DNA from: Hofstenia miamia
Lineage: Eukaryota; Xenacoelomorpha; Acoela; Hofsteniidae
Assembly (NCBI GenBank): GCA_900660155.1
Contig: CABFPE010000032.1
Location: 275,599 to 339,598, forward strand
DNA: 64,000 nucleotides
Direction of reading: 5' to 3'
Shown in pieces: positions 11,329 to 24,023 of this stretch (positions are counted from its first letter, which is position 1; every line of letters begins with the position of its first letter). The position numbers and the translations under genes were made by a program. The notes under the pieces were generated by a model that searched no databases, was not told the DNA's origin, and was given only the letters and a program-made list of their open reading frames with translations.

Positions 11329-11907
11329 TTGATTGGATGTAATCCTAATGTGGGAACTCCACAAGGTGTTTATCTGAGCCCCATTTTATGGGACATATGC
11401 TTTGATCCAATTCTATGCCAGCTAGCTGATGTTGTCATGGTAGTAGCCTATGCTGATGACTTAACAATTATAATCAATGCAAATTCCACTGATATAGCTT
11501 TGGAAACAGCAAATGAAGCAACTAAGATCTTATCTGAATGGTTATCAAGTAATGGGCTTCTTTTAAATGTAGCAGAAACACAGGCGTGCTTTACTGGAGC
11601 CAGAAATTTACCCAACAACATTGAATTGCTAGGGCACAAAATTGAAAGCAGTAAATGTACTATGCTTGGCTTAGTGTTTGATAAAAGACTGAGTTTTAAT
11701 GGTCATATATTCACTCAAGTTAAGAAGGCCACAGTATATTTAAACACTCTATCCAATATGGCACTAAAAAACTATGGTGCTTCTTCTAAAAATATCTCCA
11801 AGTTATACAATGGTGTCATAATACCATGCTTATTTTATGGAATTGCTATGTGGGGACACAGACTCTCCTTGAAATCTATGAGAAAGAACTTGGTCTCCAT
11901 TCAATGA
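11329..11907 (+). pseudogene. LINE reverse transcriptase, 192-codon open stretch
   Basis: Contains GTPQGVYLSPILW (about residues 9-21), the RT active-site loop YADDLTIII (about 41-49), and later LGLVFDKRLSFNGHI and CLFYGIAMWGHRL, the thumb and end of a LINE RT. The two aspartates of YADD are intact. The frame stops at 11905 after LVSIQ, but homology continues, so this is a fragment of a dead element rather than a gene. The frame starts inside the domain; the ATG is incidental. Confidence 0.85.
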
Positions 11908-12440
11908 CTTGCCACCATTTGTGTGTGTAAAGGCTTTTGCTCTATTGACAAATACAAGAACATCACACTATTTCATCTGGCTCCTGTAATACACCATGTA
12001 GCTAAAACTTAATAGAAATGTACCCATGCCTATGGTGTTGTGCCTAGATATGACTTTGCAGAATTTACCAATGATTTGTCACAAGCAAGATGAGAATTAT
12101 TCACTAAATCTGGATTGAGTTTCCAATACAAATCTTTGCAGCATTTTCCTGCTAATATACCCCATGTTTTTACCTGCCTCAATAATAGGGCATAACAAAC
12201 TTAATGCTTTTATTTCAAAATTTACCCATGGCAGTCCATATTGTTCACATGGTTGCTGAGTCTGGGAAGATGTGCATCATATAGTTTTATATGTCCAACT
12301 TATAATAACATCAGGCGTGATCTTGTTACATCTTGCTGACATTTACACATACCATTTGAACAGCTTTCATACATACTTGACAATTCTGAAGCACTGGGAG
12401 AATTAATAATTTTTCTGCATCATACCAAAAAATTCTGATG
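11908..12440 (+). pseudogene. LINE C-terminal region, broken
   Basis: Past the stop the reading LATICVCKGFCSIDKY and later FICPTYNNIRRDL and EALGELIIFLHHT match LINE ORF2 C-termini ('C..y...R..l' followed by 'f...tg.f'). Stops and at least one frameshift are present. The exact 3' end and tail were not found. Confidence 0.55.
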
Positions 12441-15400
12441 TCCTACCTTCCTATTTTGGGAGCAATGATTTCTTTCTACACTTCTTTATCCTTTCTTTTA
12501 AGGCCTGCAAGACATTAATGCAACAAACTCTTTTGTTTTGATGGGTTACCATATACCCCTTTCTTTTGTATTTGTATTTGTGTCTTTTTGGCTATTCAAA
12601 TATATATACATACAATATGAATTTGGCAGTCCTTGTTGATATCATTGATTTTCATTTTTCTTTCATGAAGACTTTTAGAAAATTTGAATCAAATAATGAA
12701 CATTGAATAGTTTGTTACAATAGATGCTTATTTTGTGATTCCTTGATTGAATGATTTACTCAAATATGGACATGAATATTGATGTTTCTTATCAATATCA
12801 GTAATCATCAAAGATACATACAGAGCTTTGACATCAATTATTTTAACACAATATAATTTTCAATTAACATTATAATATTGAATAAATTACGACATTGAAA
12901 ATCTTTGTAAAATAATTATATTTGTTGCTGGGATAAAAGGCTTTCCAGTAACAGGACACTATCAGCCTATTAAACGATTTTAAGATGGCCTAAGTAAGTA
13001 TTTTGTCTTACAACTTACGCTATTCTTATGAAAAAGGCTATTTTGTACTATATTTTCATATTTTTATTAAGCAAGTTTTTACTAGAGATATTCCTTCATT
13101 TAATATACGTAGAGATTTTTATTCCTCAACTGATCCCTAAGGCGTCACTCTTATTAAAATATTTAGCGAAATGAAAAACTAACATTACATGTTCGTTAAG
13201 TCTCCATCATCATAAATTTGTGTTTGTCAAACTCTGGTTAATCCTTACATATCTTTGGTGCCATACATCCTTGCATTTTTGTATTTTTCACTATGGCTCG
13301 CATCGCAATGCAGTGAAGTATTAACATTTGTTTATGCCTTCCCAACGCTTGATAATAACCGCAAATTTTTTCTTGAGTACAATATATTTCATTTCTGAAA
13401 ATAAATTCTCTCAAGGGTAATTTATTTTGCATTATGGCAATATGATGTGGGCTCATCTAAGACTTCCAGAATGCTACTATATAGCTGAATAATCAATGGA
13501 AATTTCCTCATAATAGGCGACTAGGATTTAAATAGTAAATATTTTCAAGATATTCAGCATTCTTAAATCGAGTAACAGATATCTTTCATGTGGAAACGAC
13601 TTCCATTTCAAAGCAGTAGTAAAACACTTGTAGCTAATATTTTTTCTTATATAATATTGATATTTATCTTAAACTATTTTTTCACTGCCTGATAATTCAC
13701 AATTTGAAATATCAATATATTTTGTATCTATTTTTTGCACAAACCATGTATTTTTTTTTAGCAACTTCACATTTTGAAATTTGATCAAGAATTAAATTGT
13801 AATAGAATATCGTGGATCAAGTTCAGTTTAAGTCACTTTTATAAAAAAATTCCGATGACTCATCCAAACAACTTTTCTTAGTCAACTTTTTACGAAGAAC
13901 AATCTGACATCCTCAAAATTGTGAAAAAATCAATAGTTGAGTCGCTAGGGCTCTTTTTTATTTTATTGATATGAAAACAATTTAGCACTGTGACAACAGT
14001 TTTCTGAAACTGTAAAACATTGTAAATTATACTTTAGTAAGTATATTTAATAGTTTTCATTAAAATATTTAATATAATGAGGAGCACTTAATTTATGTGA
14101 TGAAAAATTTTGATTTGATTTCACCTCTGTACTTTGGGTTTACCTTACACATGGTGTTGCATTCTTTTTGTTATCTGCAAGCTCAATAAGGCTCTCAAAT
14201 ACACCCATTCTCTCATCTTGTATTAGATTAGTGCTTCACAGGAATGGGAAATATGCTGAAGGCAACAAAAATTATGTACCGTAATCACGTGTTTCCAGAA
14301 CAGTGACTGCCATTGTTAACAACTTGGCACAGTGCACAGTGATTAGGTTGAAAGAAGGATTGATAGAAGCACATACAATGTTTAACTTTTAATTTCTACA
14401 ATCCCACGCTTCACCACAAACGTCTTCGTTTCATTTTGGCACTTATGACATTGTCTTCTGCAGTTTCGATTTTCAACTTCCAAAGTTCTACTTTCTCAAA
14501 AATGATTTCCATTCTCATTTTGCACATGTATCATCAACCTGTGAGTAGTCTTCAATTACACTATGTGATTAGCAATCAACCAAGCGAAGTATAACTTATT
14601 TTTTCTTGAATATTTTTGTGCGAATGCAATTAATTCATTTTTATTGCTTTTGTTAATATTGGTGACTGGATTTTCGTAGGCGATTTATCAATATCTTCTT
14701 CCAGTGAATGAAATCTTCGCTTTGTACAGTTAGTGGCTGGTCAATCTGATAGTGGTTTGTTATCACGAACTCAATAATTTAATTTTGGTGTTGAAGTTTA
14801 TGATAGACATTTTTAAAATAGCCAGAACTTATATTTGCCAAGAAAATAATTCGTTCATTAATTTGAAAGGAGTAATTTTGTAAGTATTAACGTTGCACAA
14901 TTATTTATTCTTTAAAGCAATATTGATCACTATAGAAATTATATTTCTTTGAGTTACTTGAGTTATTTTTATATGATTTAATATTTTCCGGAAGAACCTA
15001 TTTGTTGGCAAGTTTTTTGGCTCTGCTTCTCAGGAATTTTTTAACTCGTTGATGGTTTCTATAGAAAGCCTTTTTACACTCACTCGAACTAATAACGATG
15101 TTCAAAATCTGAAATGTCCTATGATAGAGAAGTGTAATGTCTGTTATTTACACTTTAATATGCGCTTTCTCGTAATTCCTTGTAAGTAAGGTATATTTAC
15201 AGAAAAAAAAGTGTAGGTAAGATTAATTATTGCTCCCATGCTTTTCAGATCTTTTGATTATTTGAACATCAGGAATGGGAAAATTGAATTTTCTTCAAAA
15301 ATATTGTACGCTTCAAGTACTTCAACCATAGCGATAGTTTTAGCAGCAATATCGATCAATGTTATAAAATTTATAAATTTCCTAATAGACTTTGCATAAA

Positions 15401-16460
15401 TTGTTTGAAAATGTCTACAAAATGGTTTGTGTCTTTAAAAATACACTGTGTAGATTAGAGTCTAATTTTACCGGCAAAAAATACTTAAATCGCTGTGATG
15501 TTTTATGTCCAATGTACTATATGAGAATGCAGTCATGCAGCACCATCCTTCTTTATTATTTCCAAATTTTACTGTTCTAGCTTCTTTTAATATATTTAAT
15601 ACTTAAGAAATAAAAATGTATTATAAAGAATATTTTATTTTACTTTCAATATCAGCCCAATATGACATTAAATAGGTTGTAAACAATGACATTTATGCTT
15701 ATTTCAACAAAAGAATCGATTGTTTAGTTTTAATACTGAGAAGAAAATAACTGTCAAATTTTAATTAAGTGTAGCTAGGCATTCAGGATGATCGCGGACT
15801 TTGGGAATATCTAACGGTCTGCAGATTCAAATTTGTTGCTTTGAACGGTCCGGAATGTTTGGAAATTCTATTTTCTGTTCTTCGTACTTAATGTCTTTTC
15901 ATGTTTGTATTCAGTTGTGTTATTTACTATCACTGCTGTCTTGATATGAATATTTACGAAATTGTTGGACTAAGCAATGTTATCAAACCGTTGATTGTGG
16001 ACATATATCCTGATTTAGTTAATTTCGAATGAGAACGGCTTGAAAATTTATAATTTAGATGCTGAAACACCCTGTTTCTTGTACTTTATTGTTCCTGCCA
16101 TTTTTTGAAAAGTCCAAAGAATGTCCTTTGGAGGAATTTTTACAGAACGATTTCAATGTAGAGATTGACATCGTCCATTTTTATTCTAATTTCTTCAATA
16201 TATAAATTGTCTAGCCAGTCAGTTATTCTACGCAAATTCAGTTTCTCCTTAATATTTTGAGTTCATCTGTAAAGTGTTGTGCTACTAGCAATGGCTGATC
16301 TATCGGGACTCCTAAAATACTAAAGAATTGTTTAAAATTATTGCAATGTTCGAACTTGTTCATCGATAGAACTTGCTGAACGGGCTTCCCGGCATATTTC
16401 CAGCCGGGATGCGAGCTGGTTCAGTATATGTTGATGAAAAACATTGCAATCATAATCCCT
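12441..16460. other. no gene recognised
   Basis: AT-rich intergenic sequence with short open stretches only (for example 13238-13456 minus, 15392-15580 plus), none with a recognisable domain. Confidence 0.5.
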
Positions 16461-16469
16461 GTTCTGGTG

Positions 16470-16470
<1 letters not shown>

Positions 16471-16505
<35 letters not shown>
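16471..16505. repeat. (TA)n microsatellite
   Basis: Uninterrupted TA dinucleotide run of about 35 bp. Confidence 0.9.
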
Positions 16506-17049
16506 TGTTATTGTAGCATAAATTATTTTTTAATACATGTTTTAAAAATTACAACTAAGCATTTATTACGTTACTAATAAGGTTCGAACGGTAAATAAAT
16601 TTCAAAAATCACCTCCAATAGAATCTATCAAATAGTGCCAGTGTTTGTATAGTTCTTCAGTTATTCTTGTCCAATTATATATTTCAATTAAAGGTTAGTT
16701 ATGTTAAGGGGTGATATACGGTCCAATTTGTGTTTCACTTACATATATAACCCAATTTAAAATGGAATCTAATTTAATGCTCAAAGTAAAAAGTGTATGA
16801 TTTTTAATGATATTATATTGTATTATACAACAAGCGGAGAAAGCTTGCGAATTTCGAAAAAATCTATTTGATAATTTCATGAACTGCCCATGCAAATTAA
16901 CTTAGACAATGAATGCTATAGAATTTACAAACAATTTTTTGAAATTTTACACTCGCATCTTGTGCTCTTCTAAAAAATTTAATTAGCTTTTTCAATATCA
17001 GTGAGCAGATTTTATTAAACATTTTTAATACAAAATTGGTCTAGTTAAC

Positions 17050-17555
17050 TGAAAATGGAAGAACAAATTTTAAGCAATATGATCATAAAAATAGGCCAAA
17101 TTAGCATTAATGTTAGTGCGGCGGGCTTAGGCTTAGTTCTTGATCTTCTGTTCTTCAACTCTCTTGTGTTAGAAAAAAATGATCTTGTTCCCTTTGATTA
17201 CATTCAATTTGTTTCTTCTCATTCTACACGTTCTGACACTTCATCAAACTCTTACCCACAAAGCTAGCTCACAAAATTCTTTTTTCGTTCGCATTATTTC
17301 TATGGCTGATTACTGCTCATCACTTAGATTTTTTCTTATCTTCTTATAAAGTTAAGTCCTCTCTCTACTTCTTAATCTGGTCTTCTTTTGTTCGTCTCTT
17401 TAATTTTAATTAGTTTTCTTTTCTTATATATTGTAAATGCTCTTTCTGTTCTTGTTAATTTTTATAATTTTGTTAAGGTACTTTGTTTTTAAATTTTGAT
17501 TATTTTTAACCCCCGTAAGGTTAATAAAGTACTGTTGTTGTTGTTGTTGTTGTTT
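17050..17555 (+). mobile_element. 3' end of a LINE with (GTT)n tail
   Basis: The open stretch 17055-17267 reads DYIQFVSSHSTRSDTSSNS near its end. This resembles the C-terminus of CR1/Jockey-type ORF2 proteins ('i.fvsp..sTRs...f..yp'). Downstream is a 3' UTR ending AACCCCCGTAAGGTTAATAAAGTACT and a (GTT)7 tail at about 17533-17554, a usual LINE terminus. 5' truncation, common for LINEs, explains the absence of RT. Confidence 0.55.
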
Positions 17556-17768
17556 GTCTGTCCATTTCCATTTCTGTGTCACACCCTAGCTATAAAACAC
17601 ATGTATCTGTACTTAAGTTACAGAGAGAACTATATACATTTTTTTAGAATTAATATTCATTTGCTTTAATTCTTTGCTAGAATTAACTCAATTAATTCAA
17701 ACGGAAGATAGGGTGATGCGAATTGTACAATCATGCTAAAAGACAAATGATGATTGCAAGTATTAGTA

Positions 17769-17827
17769 TTGGGTTGTCGGAAAAGTTCCCGCGGTTTTTA
17801 AAAGACGAAATAAATAAACTCTAAAAT
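17769..17827 (+). repeat. mariner left TIR (59 bp)
   Basis: Identical to the reverse complement of 18654-18712. It lies 3' of the transposase stop and is the transposase recognition site. Confidence 0.95.
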
Positions 17828-17857
17828 AGAACATTTATTTAAAACAAAGAAATTCAT

Positions 17858-18655
17858 CTAATCAAAATAGTTTCCACCATTACCTATGACACTCTTCCAG
17901 CGTTTTGGAAGGACATGGATGCCTTTCTTGAAAAAATCAGCCGATTGGTTAGTGAAAAACGCATCGAGCCATTCTTTTAAATCGTATTCATTATCAAACT
18001 GGTGACCTTTCATCGCATTTGAAAGGGATCGAAACAGGTGGTAATCAGTTGGAGCGATATCAGGACTGTATGGCGGATGAGGCAAAACTTCCCATTGAAG
18101 TGATAGCAGTTTCTCCCGAGTCAACTGAGCCGTATGAGGTCGAGCATTATCATGCAAAAACCGGATTGTCTTTCTTTGTGGCCGTTTCATTAATATTGCA
18201 TTTGCCAACCGATCCAATTGATCACAATACGCTGTGGCATTTATTGTTTGCCCTGCATTCAACAGTTCCCAATACAGAACTCCTTCACTATCCCACCAAA
18301 TGCATAGCATGACTTTTTTTGGATGCATCTCCCCTTTAGCACACTGCTGTGGACCATCACCAGCTGCTAGCCATGATCGCCTTCTCTTAATATTGATGTA
18401 CAGACACCATTTCTCATCTCCAGTCACGATGGTATCCAGCCAATCATCCCTACGTCTAAACGATAGTAGTGACATAGCAGCTTCACACCGACGTTCTTTC
18501 TGGTTGTCTGTGAGTTTGTGAGGAACCCAAACGTCAAGTTTTGACTTGTACCCCAGCGCTTTCAAATGGTCTGCAACGGTGCTATGGTGTACGCCAAGAT
18601 CATCCGCCAGCTCTCTTGTTGTTAAATGAGGGTTTTGCTTTACGGCAGCCACCAT
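17858..18655 (-). pseudogene. mariner transposase, N-terminally truncated (265 aa)
   Basis: A cut-and-paste DDD transposase of the mariner family. It is open for 265 codons. A second helix-turn-helix remains at the N-terminus (LTTRELADDLGVHHSTVADH, residues 11-30), followed by the linker motif WVPHKL (43-48). The catalytic triad is complete: D80 in TGDEKW, D169 in FLHDNARPH, D204 in APTDYHLF, giving the D34D spacing between the last two. The first helix-turn-helix, about 80 residues in full-length relatives, is missing, and the ATG used here arises at the TIR junction. Catalysis may be possible, but specific TIR binding is unlikely. The intact frame points to a recent deletion. Confidence 0.9.
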
Positions 18656-18712
18656 TTTAGAGTTTATTTATTTCGTCTTTTAAAAACCGCGGGAACTTTT
18701 CCGACAACCCAA
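18654..18712 (-). repeat. mariner right TIR (59 bp)
   Basis: Exact inverted copy of 17769-17827; its inner edge is fused to the transposase start codon. Confidence 0.95.
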
Positions 18713-18714
18713 TA

Positions 18715-21700
18715 ATTACAATTTGAAACCGCTTATCTGTCCTTTATTAGGTTGCTGTTTTCATTTTCTATTATACCAAAACAGCAAATTGTTGCAACTA
18801 ATGTTTTTCACAACACTATAAACTACCATGATAATAAATGGCAATACTTAAATAGAATTCCTTTTGTTTGTTCCGCAATCTGAAAAAAAAATATTTAAGT
18901 TAAATTCCCTTTATTTATAACGGTCGCATGTTAGTGCTAGTTAGTTGAAATATTTATAAATGTATTATAAGAATGGATTTTAAGCAATTTTAGACACAAG
19001 TTATAGAAGTAGACAACAATAAATTGATGCAATTTTAATACATATTTTAATAAATTTAATAAAATTGATTTTCTTAAATTCGTGATACCAAGGGAAAGTG
19101 TGCCACACATGTTTGAAGCGGTGATACACTGTCAAACATAATTACCCGCACACAAGTTTTACGAGAAAATGTAGAAGCGATTAAATAGCTGGAATCAGCT
19201 TGTACGACAAGTTTGAAGCGGTGACACATGTTCAAACTTATCGTAGATTTGTGTGCCGGCGTAATTATGTAATGCACAATGTTTCAAATATCAAAAGTTT
19301 AGATGCTAATCCTACAAAAACGCAATTTCATTATCACTTAGAAACTCAATATTCTACGAATACTACCCAAAAGCCACCACTTTTGAAATTGGTTAATTTT
19401 TAATGAAGTAATTTTTCACTGCATTTAGTAAAACTTTTTTTATGGAAAATGTCATTAAAGAATTTCACTTGAAAAGTAATTATTTAAAATTTTAAAGATA
19501 CAAGAGGAAAAACGTGTTATATTAAATTTAAGGCAAAAATTTAATTTTTGTTTGCAAGATCCTCCAACATCCATCTCTATGCTCTGATAAATTGTAGTGA
19601 CTGATTTAATAGATTTCTTTGAGAACTTAAAAATACCAACAATAGTCGTGATTCTTCACCAGCACATCTTAAATTGTCTTTCAAATTGTGATAATAGCAG
19701 GTGAAGAAATGTACAATTAATAAAAAGTTTATCAAATTTAGAATAATAAATTTCAGTGCTCTGATTACTAGTACATTAATCATTCTATGTAGTCTGTAAT
19801 ATATACATTAATTTCTGAGTATTGAATCCTTATATCAATTTCAGTAGATGCAAAGAAAGAACATTTTACCTCAGTTTGCATTCAAAAATTTCAATTTCGG
19901 ACATACAATGACACGATTTGGTTAAACAACATAATTGCTTATTTATTTTGGCCGTTGCTACACTCTCAGGATACTGTAATATAACAGGTAATAAAGGATC
20001 CTTATTAATTTCCGCTATTGGCATTCTATTGAAATTTAATGTACGAATATCAGAATTAATCATATTTTAGAATAACATGTTGCGCAATTTCTTTGCTATT
20101 TATATGGCTTTAGCGTTGCGATGGAATTATGCTTCACAACAAGACAGGACGTTTGAATCTACTTAATGTTTCATCATTTGAATGTTATTTTTGCATTTGT
20201 AAAAAATACATTGATAAAGATAAGCCTTGTCCTCTCACCCCTGCTCTTGTGATATTAAATGTCATTTCCTAGCATCTGCTTTCTTATTTATATCTTTGGT
20301 CTATTAAGGTGCTAATCTATTACTCTTTCTAATTAAAATCTTCTTTATTCGAGTCATACCACTTAAAAAGTGTAATTTTGTAACTTCTATATATTGTCAG
20401 CCTGTTTATTTTCTATTTACATAGTTTAGTAATTTACGACTCACATTATGCGGTTAGTAATGAGCACAAACAACAGTATTGTAGGTAGTTAATTCTATAT
20501 TTAGGTATCAAACAGTTTTCTATGCTTTCTTTTGAGATTGATTTCAATTCATTTGGTGTTTCTCCTATAATAATTAACTGAATTTTTTATATTAGCTCCA
20601 TTCTATTGAAATTGAATCTATTTTCCAGAACATCCAATCATTTTCTTTTTACCAATTGTGTTGAAATTTAATATTCATATGAACATTACCACCAGCTGTC
20701 TAAAATATAGATAGATGCTATTTGCTTTAAGTGTTTACAAAGTTTTATGCAATTTAGTCGTTGCAATGGACTTAAAGTTATTTCTCGAATCGAAGTAATG
20801 TGATTTATTCGAAATATGGCAATGCATTTACCGTCCACTGTTAAAAGACCGGATACAATCCCTATTATAAAGGTACTTCTATATTTGCTATATATATATA
20901 TATGGTGATGATGAATATTATTACAACAGTGGACTTTTTTTACAGATATTTCAACCATTAAACGATAATTCAAATAAATTGTATTTAAATGTTGTATTGA
21001 CCATTTAAATTTTGATTTCAAATAATTGTTAAATTTGGGTTAAACGTGTGACACCAAAAATTTACTGTGCTAAAAGCACATTTGAATCTCATATAATGCC
21101 TTTCATTTGTACTTTATTTTATTAAAGAAAGCGGAATATTGTAATATTGGTAGGATTCGTTTTTAAGGTTCTGGTTCACTAAGGTTTGCCTTTAACGTCC
21201 CAATTCCAGACGTAACTAGTTCCACATCCAATATATATATATTTTTTTTCCCGCTGAAATGATTCTTCGTATATTTACGGAGATGTTTTTTAAGAAACTA
21301 GTTTATGGTGCATATGTTAAAAACCATATTTCTGATATAAAACCTTAAGAAACAATTAGAATTCGCAATTCAAAAATTGAGCCTAGTGCAAAGTCAAATT
21401 TATGACTTTAATCATTGCAAATATATTTTTTTCAAAGACTGATTATGAACCTCCCACTGCGAATAACTGCCTGGGTCTATTATAATGAGATAGCAGCATT
21501 ATTGATGCAAACAATTCTAAGTCAGCATTTTAGCCTTTAAATTGTTAGTTGAGCTTCTACGTATTGTTTCAAGCAGTGTAGTATGTACAATATCAATAAA
21601 TTCAAAAATAGTAAGGTATTTTCAAGAATTAATGGACATTTGGTTGAGAAAATTTTGGTTCTTCAGTAGTTAATCAAGTTATATCACAAAGAGAAATACC

Positions 21701-21760
21701 AGAATTCTTTTGGTTACTCCAATAATATTTTAGAAGAAAATAGTATATCAGCATTTAAAA
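18715..21760. other. no gene recognised; one weak inverted repeat
   Basis: AT-rich intergenic sequence. 19105-19275 contains two direct GTTTGAAGCGGTGA elements about 97 bp apart and an imperfect inverted repeat between about 19136-19165 and 19236-19268, probably a small decayed MITE. No coding region recognised. Confidence 0.4.
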
Positions 21761-22094
21761 ATAGAAGCCCCACGCAACCGAAGGATTGTTAATTGGATGT
21801 CTATGTCTTGAGATTTTGTCAATGGATAATAGCAGTAGTAAGAACTACTCTACCTTATCTCACCACGCGTAGCTTGCAACATTTAACACCATTCAATGTA
21901 AACAAACCACGCCTTTAAGTTTACAACGTACATTTATTGTAATTAATGCAATTGCAAGTATATGTTGCAATTTCTTGGTAAACGATTATGTCAATGGCCA
22001 ATCAAATATTGGTAGCCTAAAATCAAATTTATTACCAAAGCCATTAACCATCCATGTTTCCACAGTTGAGATTGTTTAAGGACTCTTAATCGGT

Positions 22095-22131
22095 CTTCAA
22101 TAAAGCTTTATTATTATCATTATTATCATTT
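22095..22131 (+). repeat. possible LINE 3' tail, AATAAAGC followed by (ATT/ATC)n
   Basis: TCTTCAATAAAGCTTTATTATTATCATTATTATCATT has the layout of a polyadenylation signal followed by a short-repeat LINE tail. No ORF2 sequence was recognised upstream, so this is tentative. Confidence 0.3.
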
Positions 22132-23329
22132 ACAACCAGCAGAATTCGCAAGCAAACTACTGTATGCCGGTATCCAATGAACAAATTGAAAAGAATGCTA
22201 AGAACTAAATTTTCATTGTTTTGTTAGTTAGTAGATTTATATTGATCATCATTTGGGCTTTTTTCAATATTCCATATTCCATACTGTGTTTAGATTAATA
22301 ATGTGGAAATTAAAAATATTCGCAAGAAAAAGGTTTGTAAATTGCTCTTAACCTAGCTGAAGATGTGTCTATTTTGAATTCCATATTTTATAAATATTGA
22401 ACAATGTCTGAAGTTTATCGTCAGAACTTGAATGGCTCTTTCAATTTTAGACGCATCTGAATTGTCCCAGAGTTTTAGCTGTAATTTATGTGATGCTGCT
22501 TGCCATCTAACTAATGAAACATCAAGGCCATTAATATTATAGAAAGGTTTATTGTGTGAAAATATCTATTAATCAAGATCATAATTCACAGCTATATTGA
22601 AAACTAAGTATGTGTGGGGAGCCTATTTATTCACATGATATCATCATTAATTTATTTAATACTATATTTACGACTGTTTGCAAATCACATGACTTAATTC
22701 CCCAAACTGTTTAACATTGTTGTCAGTGTCTCATCATAAAAAAAGAAATGTTTGCCTCTTAATACTTAGAAAACAAATAAATCATAATTATTATTGCTTA
22801 TTCTTAACTTCACTCGTTATCGCATTAAGATAATATTTTTCGAATTGCACTTCCGACAATTGTTCTTGATTCGCAGTGTTTTTACAGGAAATCACAATCG
22901 ATATCGGTTTCTTTGAGATACAGGTGCATTTGGAAATGAGTGAAACGCTGAAATCATACATTGCTAATTTTCGTTGTGTGCTTGAATTTCAAAGCAATTC
23001 GAATTAATGAACGTTTTTGAGAATGAATCTTTTAAAATGTTCGAAACGTTGATTTTTTTAATTAATGACTAAATCCATGTTCATATTCTTAAGCAAACTA
23101 AATTTGTGATATCCTCACCCTACAAAATATAAAAATATTATTTTTTATGTCAAAAGTACTTAAATTATCATTTTGCTTGGATAATGTCGGCAGTGACAAT
23201 TATTTAAGATAATGAGCAAAACCAACAACAACAACAAAAATAATATATTCACCAAGAGGAAGTTTAGAACATTCGGAAATTGTAGAAAAATAATGAACAA
23301 TATAAAAATAAAAGAAAACACAAGATGAA

Positions 23330-23507
23330 TGTAGCATCACTGGTAGTTGTTACTATTTATCAGCCAGACCTCGCGCTTTTCTTGTTAGTGACTGGTATTT
23401 GTAAATTTGTAAATAACTTGTATATATAGAGCAATGCATTTTGTAAATAGAAAGTTTGAACTGTATTCTCTTTGAGTTCACTAGAATCACACCCCAGTGA
23501 TTCTACA
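23330..23507 (+). repeat. TRIM 5' LTR (178 bp)
   Basis: TGTAGCATCAC..GTGATTCTACA with TG..CA ends. It contains a TATA-like GTATATATAGAG at about 23420, a plausible LTR promoter. Flank before it is TGAA. Confidence 0.85.
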
Positions 23508-23525
23508 TGGCGACCGTGACAGGAC
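23508..23525 (+). promoter_or_regulatory. primer-binding site, likely tRNA-Arg
   Basis: TGGCGACCGTGACAGGAC directly follows the LTR. TGG pairs with the tRNA CCA end. The next bases, C then GACCGTG, equal the complement of a discriminator G plus the acceptor 5' strand GACCGTG, as in arthropod tRNA-Arg types, so tRNA-Arg is the inferred primer. The same site is at 26039 and, mutated, at 6977. Confidence 0.65.
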
Positions 23526-24023
23526 CCTGATGTGATGCAGAACATTCTAATGCCTCTCCGCAAGATTAATGCAATCGATAGGGGTCAGACAATCCTACGC
23601 CTTAGTTTTTGCAAGTTTGAGCGAGGAGCTTGTAATGATGCTGCAAAGAAGATGGTCTTTAGTTTGCTGTTCTCAGTCATTGCTGGCCGCAATTGGTAAT
23701 GGACACGGTTTCAATGGTTAAATCTGATGCCTCTCCACAAGATTAACGCAATCGATAGGGGTCAGACAATCCTACGCCTTAGTTTTTGCATGTTTGAGTG
23801 AAGAGCTGTCGAATGGATCCTTTTGGACCAAATCCTCCTCCATTGGGCACACAAGAAAAGTCGCCGAGTCTGGCNCAAGATTAACGCAATCGATAGGGGT
23901 CAGACAATCCTACGCCTTAGTTTTTGCATGTTTGAGTGAAGAGCTGTCGAATGGATCCTTTTGGGCCAAATCCTCCGCCATTGGGCACACAAGAAAAGTC
24001 GCCGAGTCTGGCCTGGGGCGGCG

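Larger units (their letters stand above)
9040..12440 (+). mobile_element. decayed LINE (endonuclease + RT), interrupted
   Basis: Remains of one non-LTR retrotransposon on the + strand. An AP-type endonuclease lies at about 9100-9560, reverse transcriptase at about 10870-11907 and a C-terminal cysteine/arginine-containing tail at 11908-12440. The region expected between endonuclease and RT is replaced by about 1.3 kb of antisense LTR sequence (9566-10860). Domain order and the GVYLSPILW and YADD motifs suit the Jockey/R1/CR1 type; the clade was not resolved. Many stops make it inactive. Confidence 0.8.
17769..18712 (-). mobile_element. mariner transposon, internally deleted (944 bp)
   Basis: Terminal inverted repeats of 59 bp (17769-17827 and 18654-18712) are identical and start TTGGGTTGTCGGAAAAGTTC. 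TA dinucleotides flank both ends (17767-17768, 18713-18714), the mariner target duplication. One transposase frame lies on the - strand. Full mariners are about 1.3 kb with a roughly 345-residue transposase, so about 0.3-0.4 kb is missing, corresponding to the 5' UTR and the N-terminal DNA-binding helices. Perfect TIR identity suggests recent activity. The terminus resembles mellifera-type mariners. Confidence 0.93.

Noticed and set aside
18019-18521. Plus-strand open frames within the mariner
   Set aside because: They are shadows of the minus-strand transposase, which carries all the family motifs.
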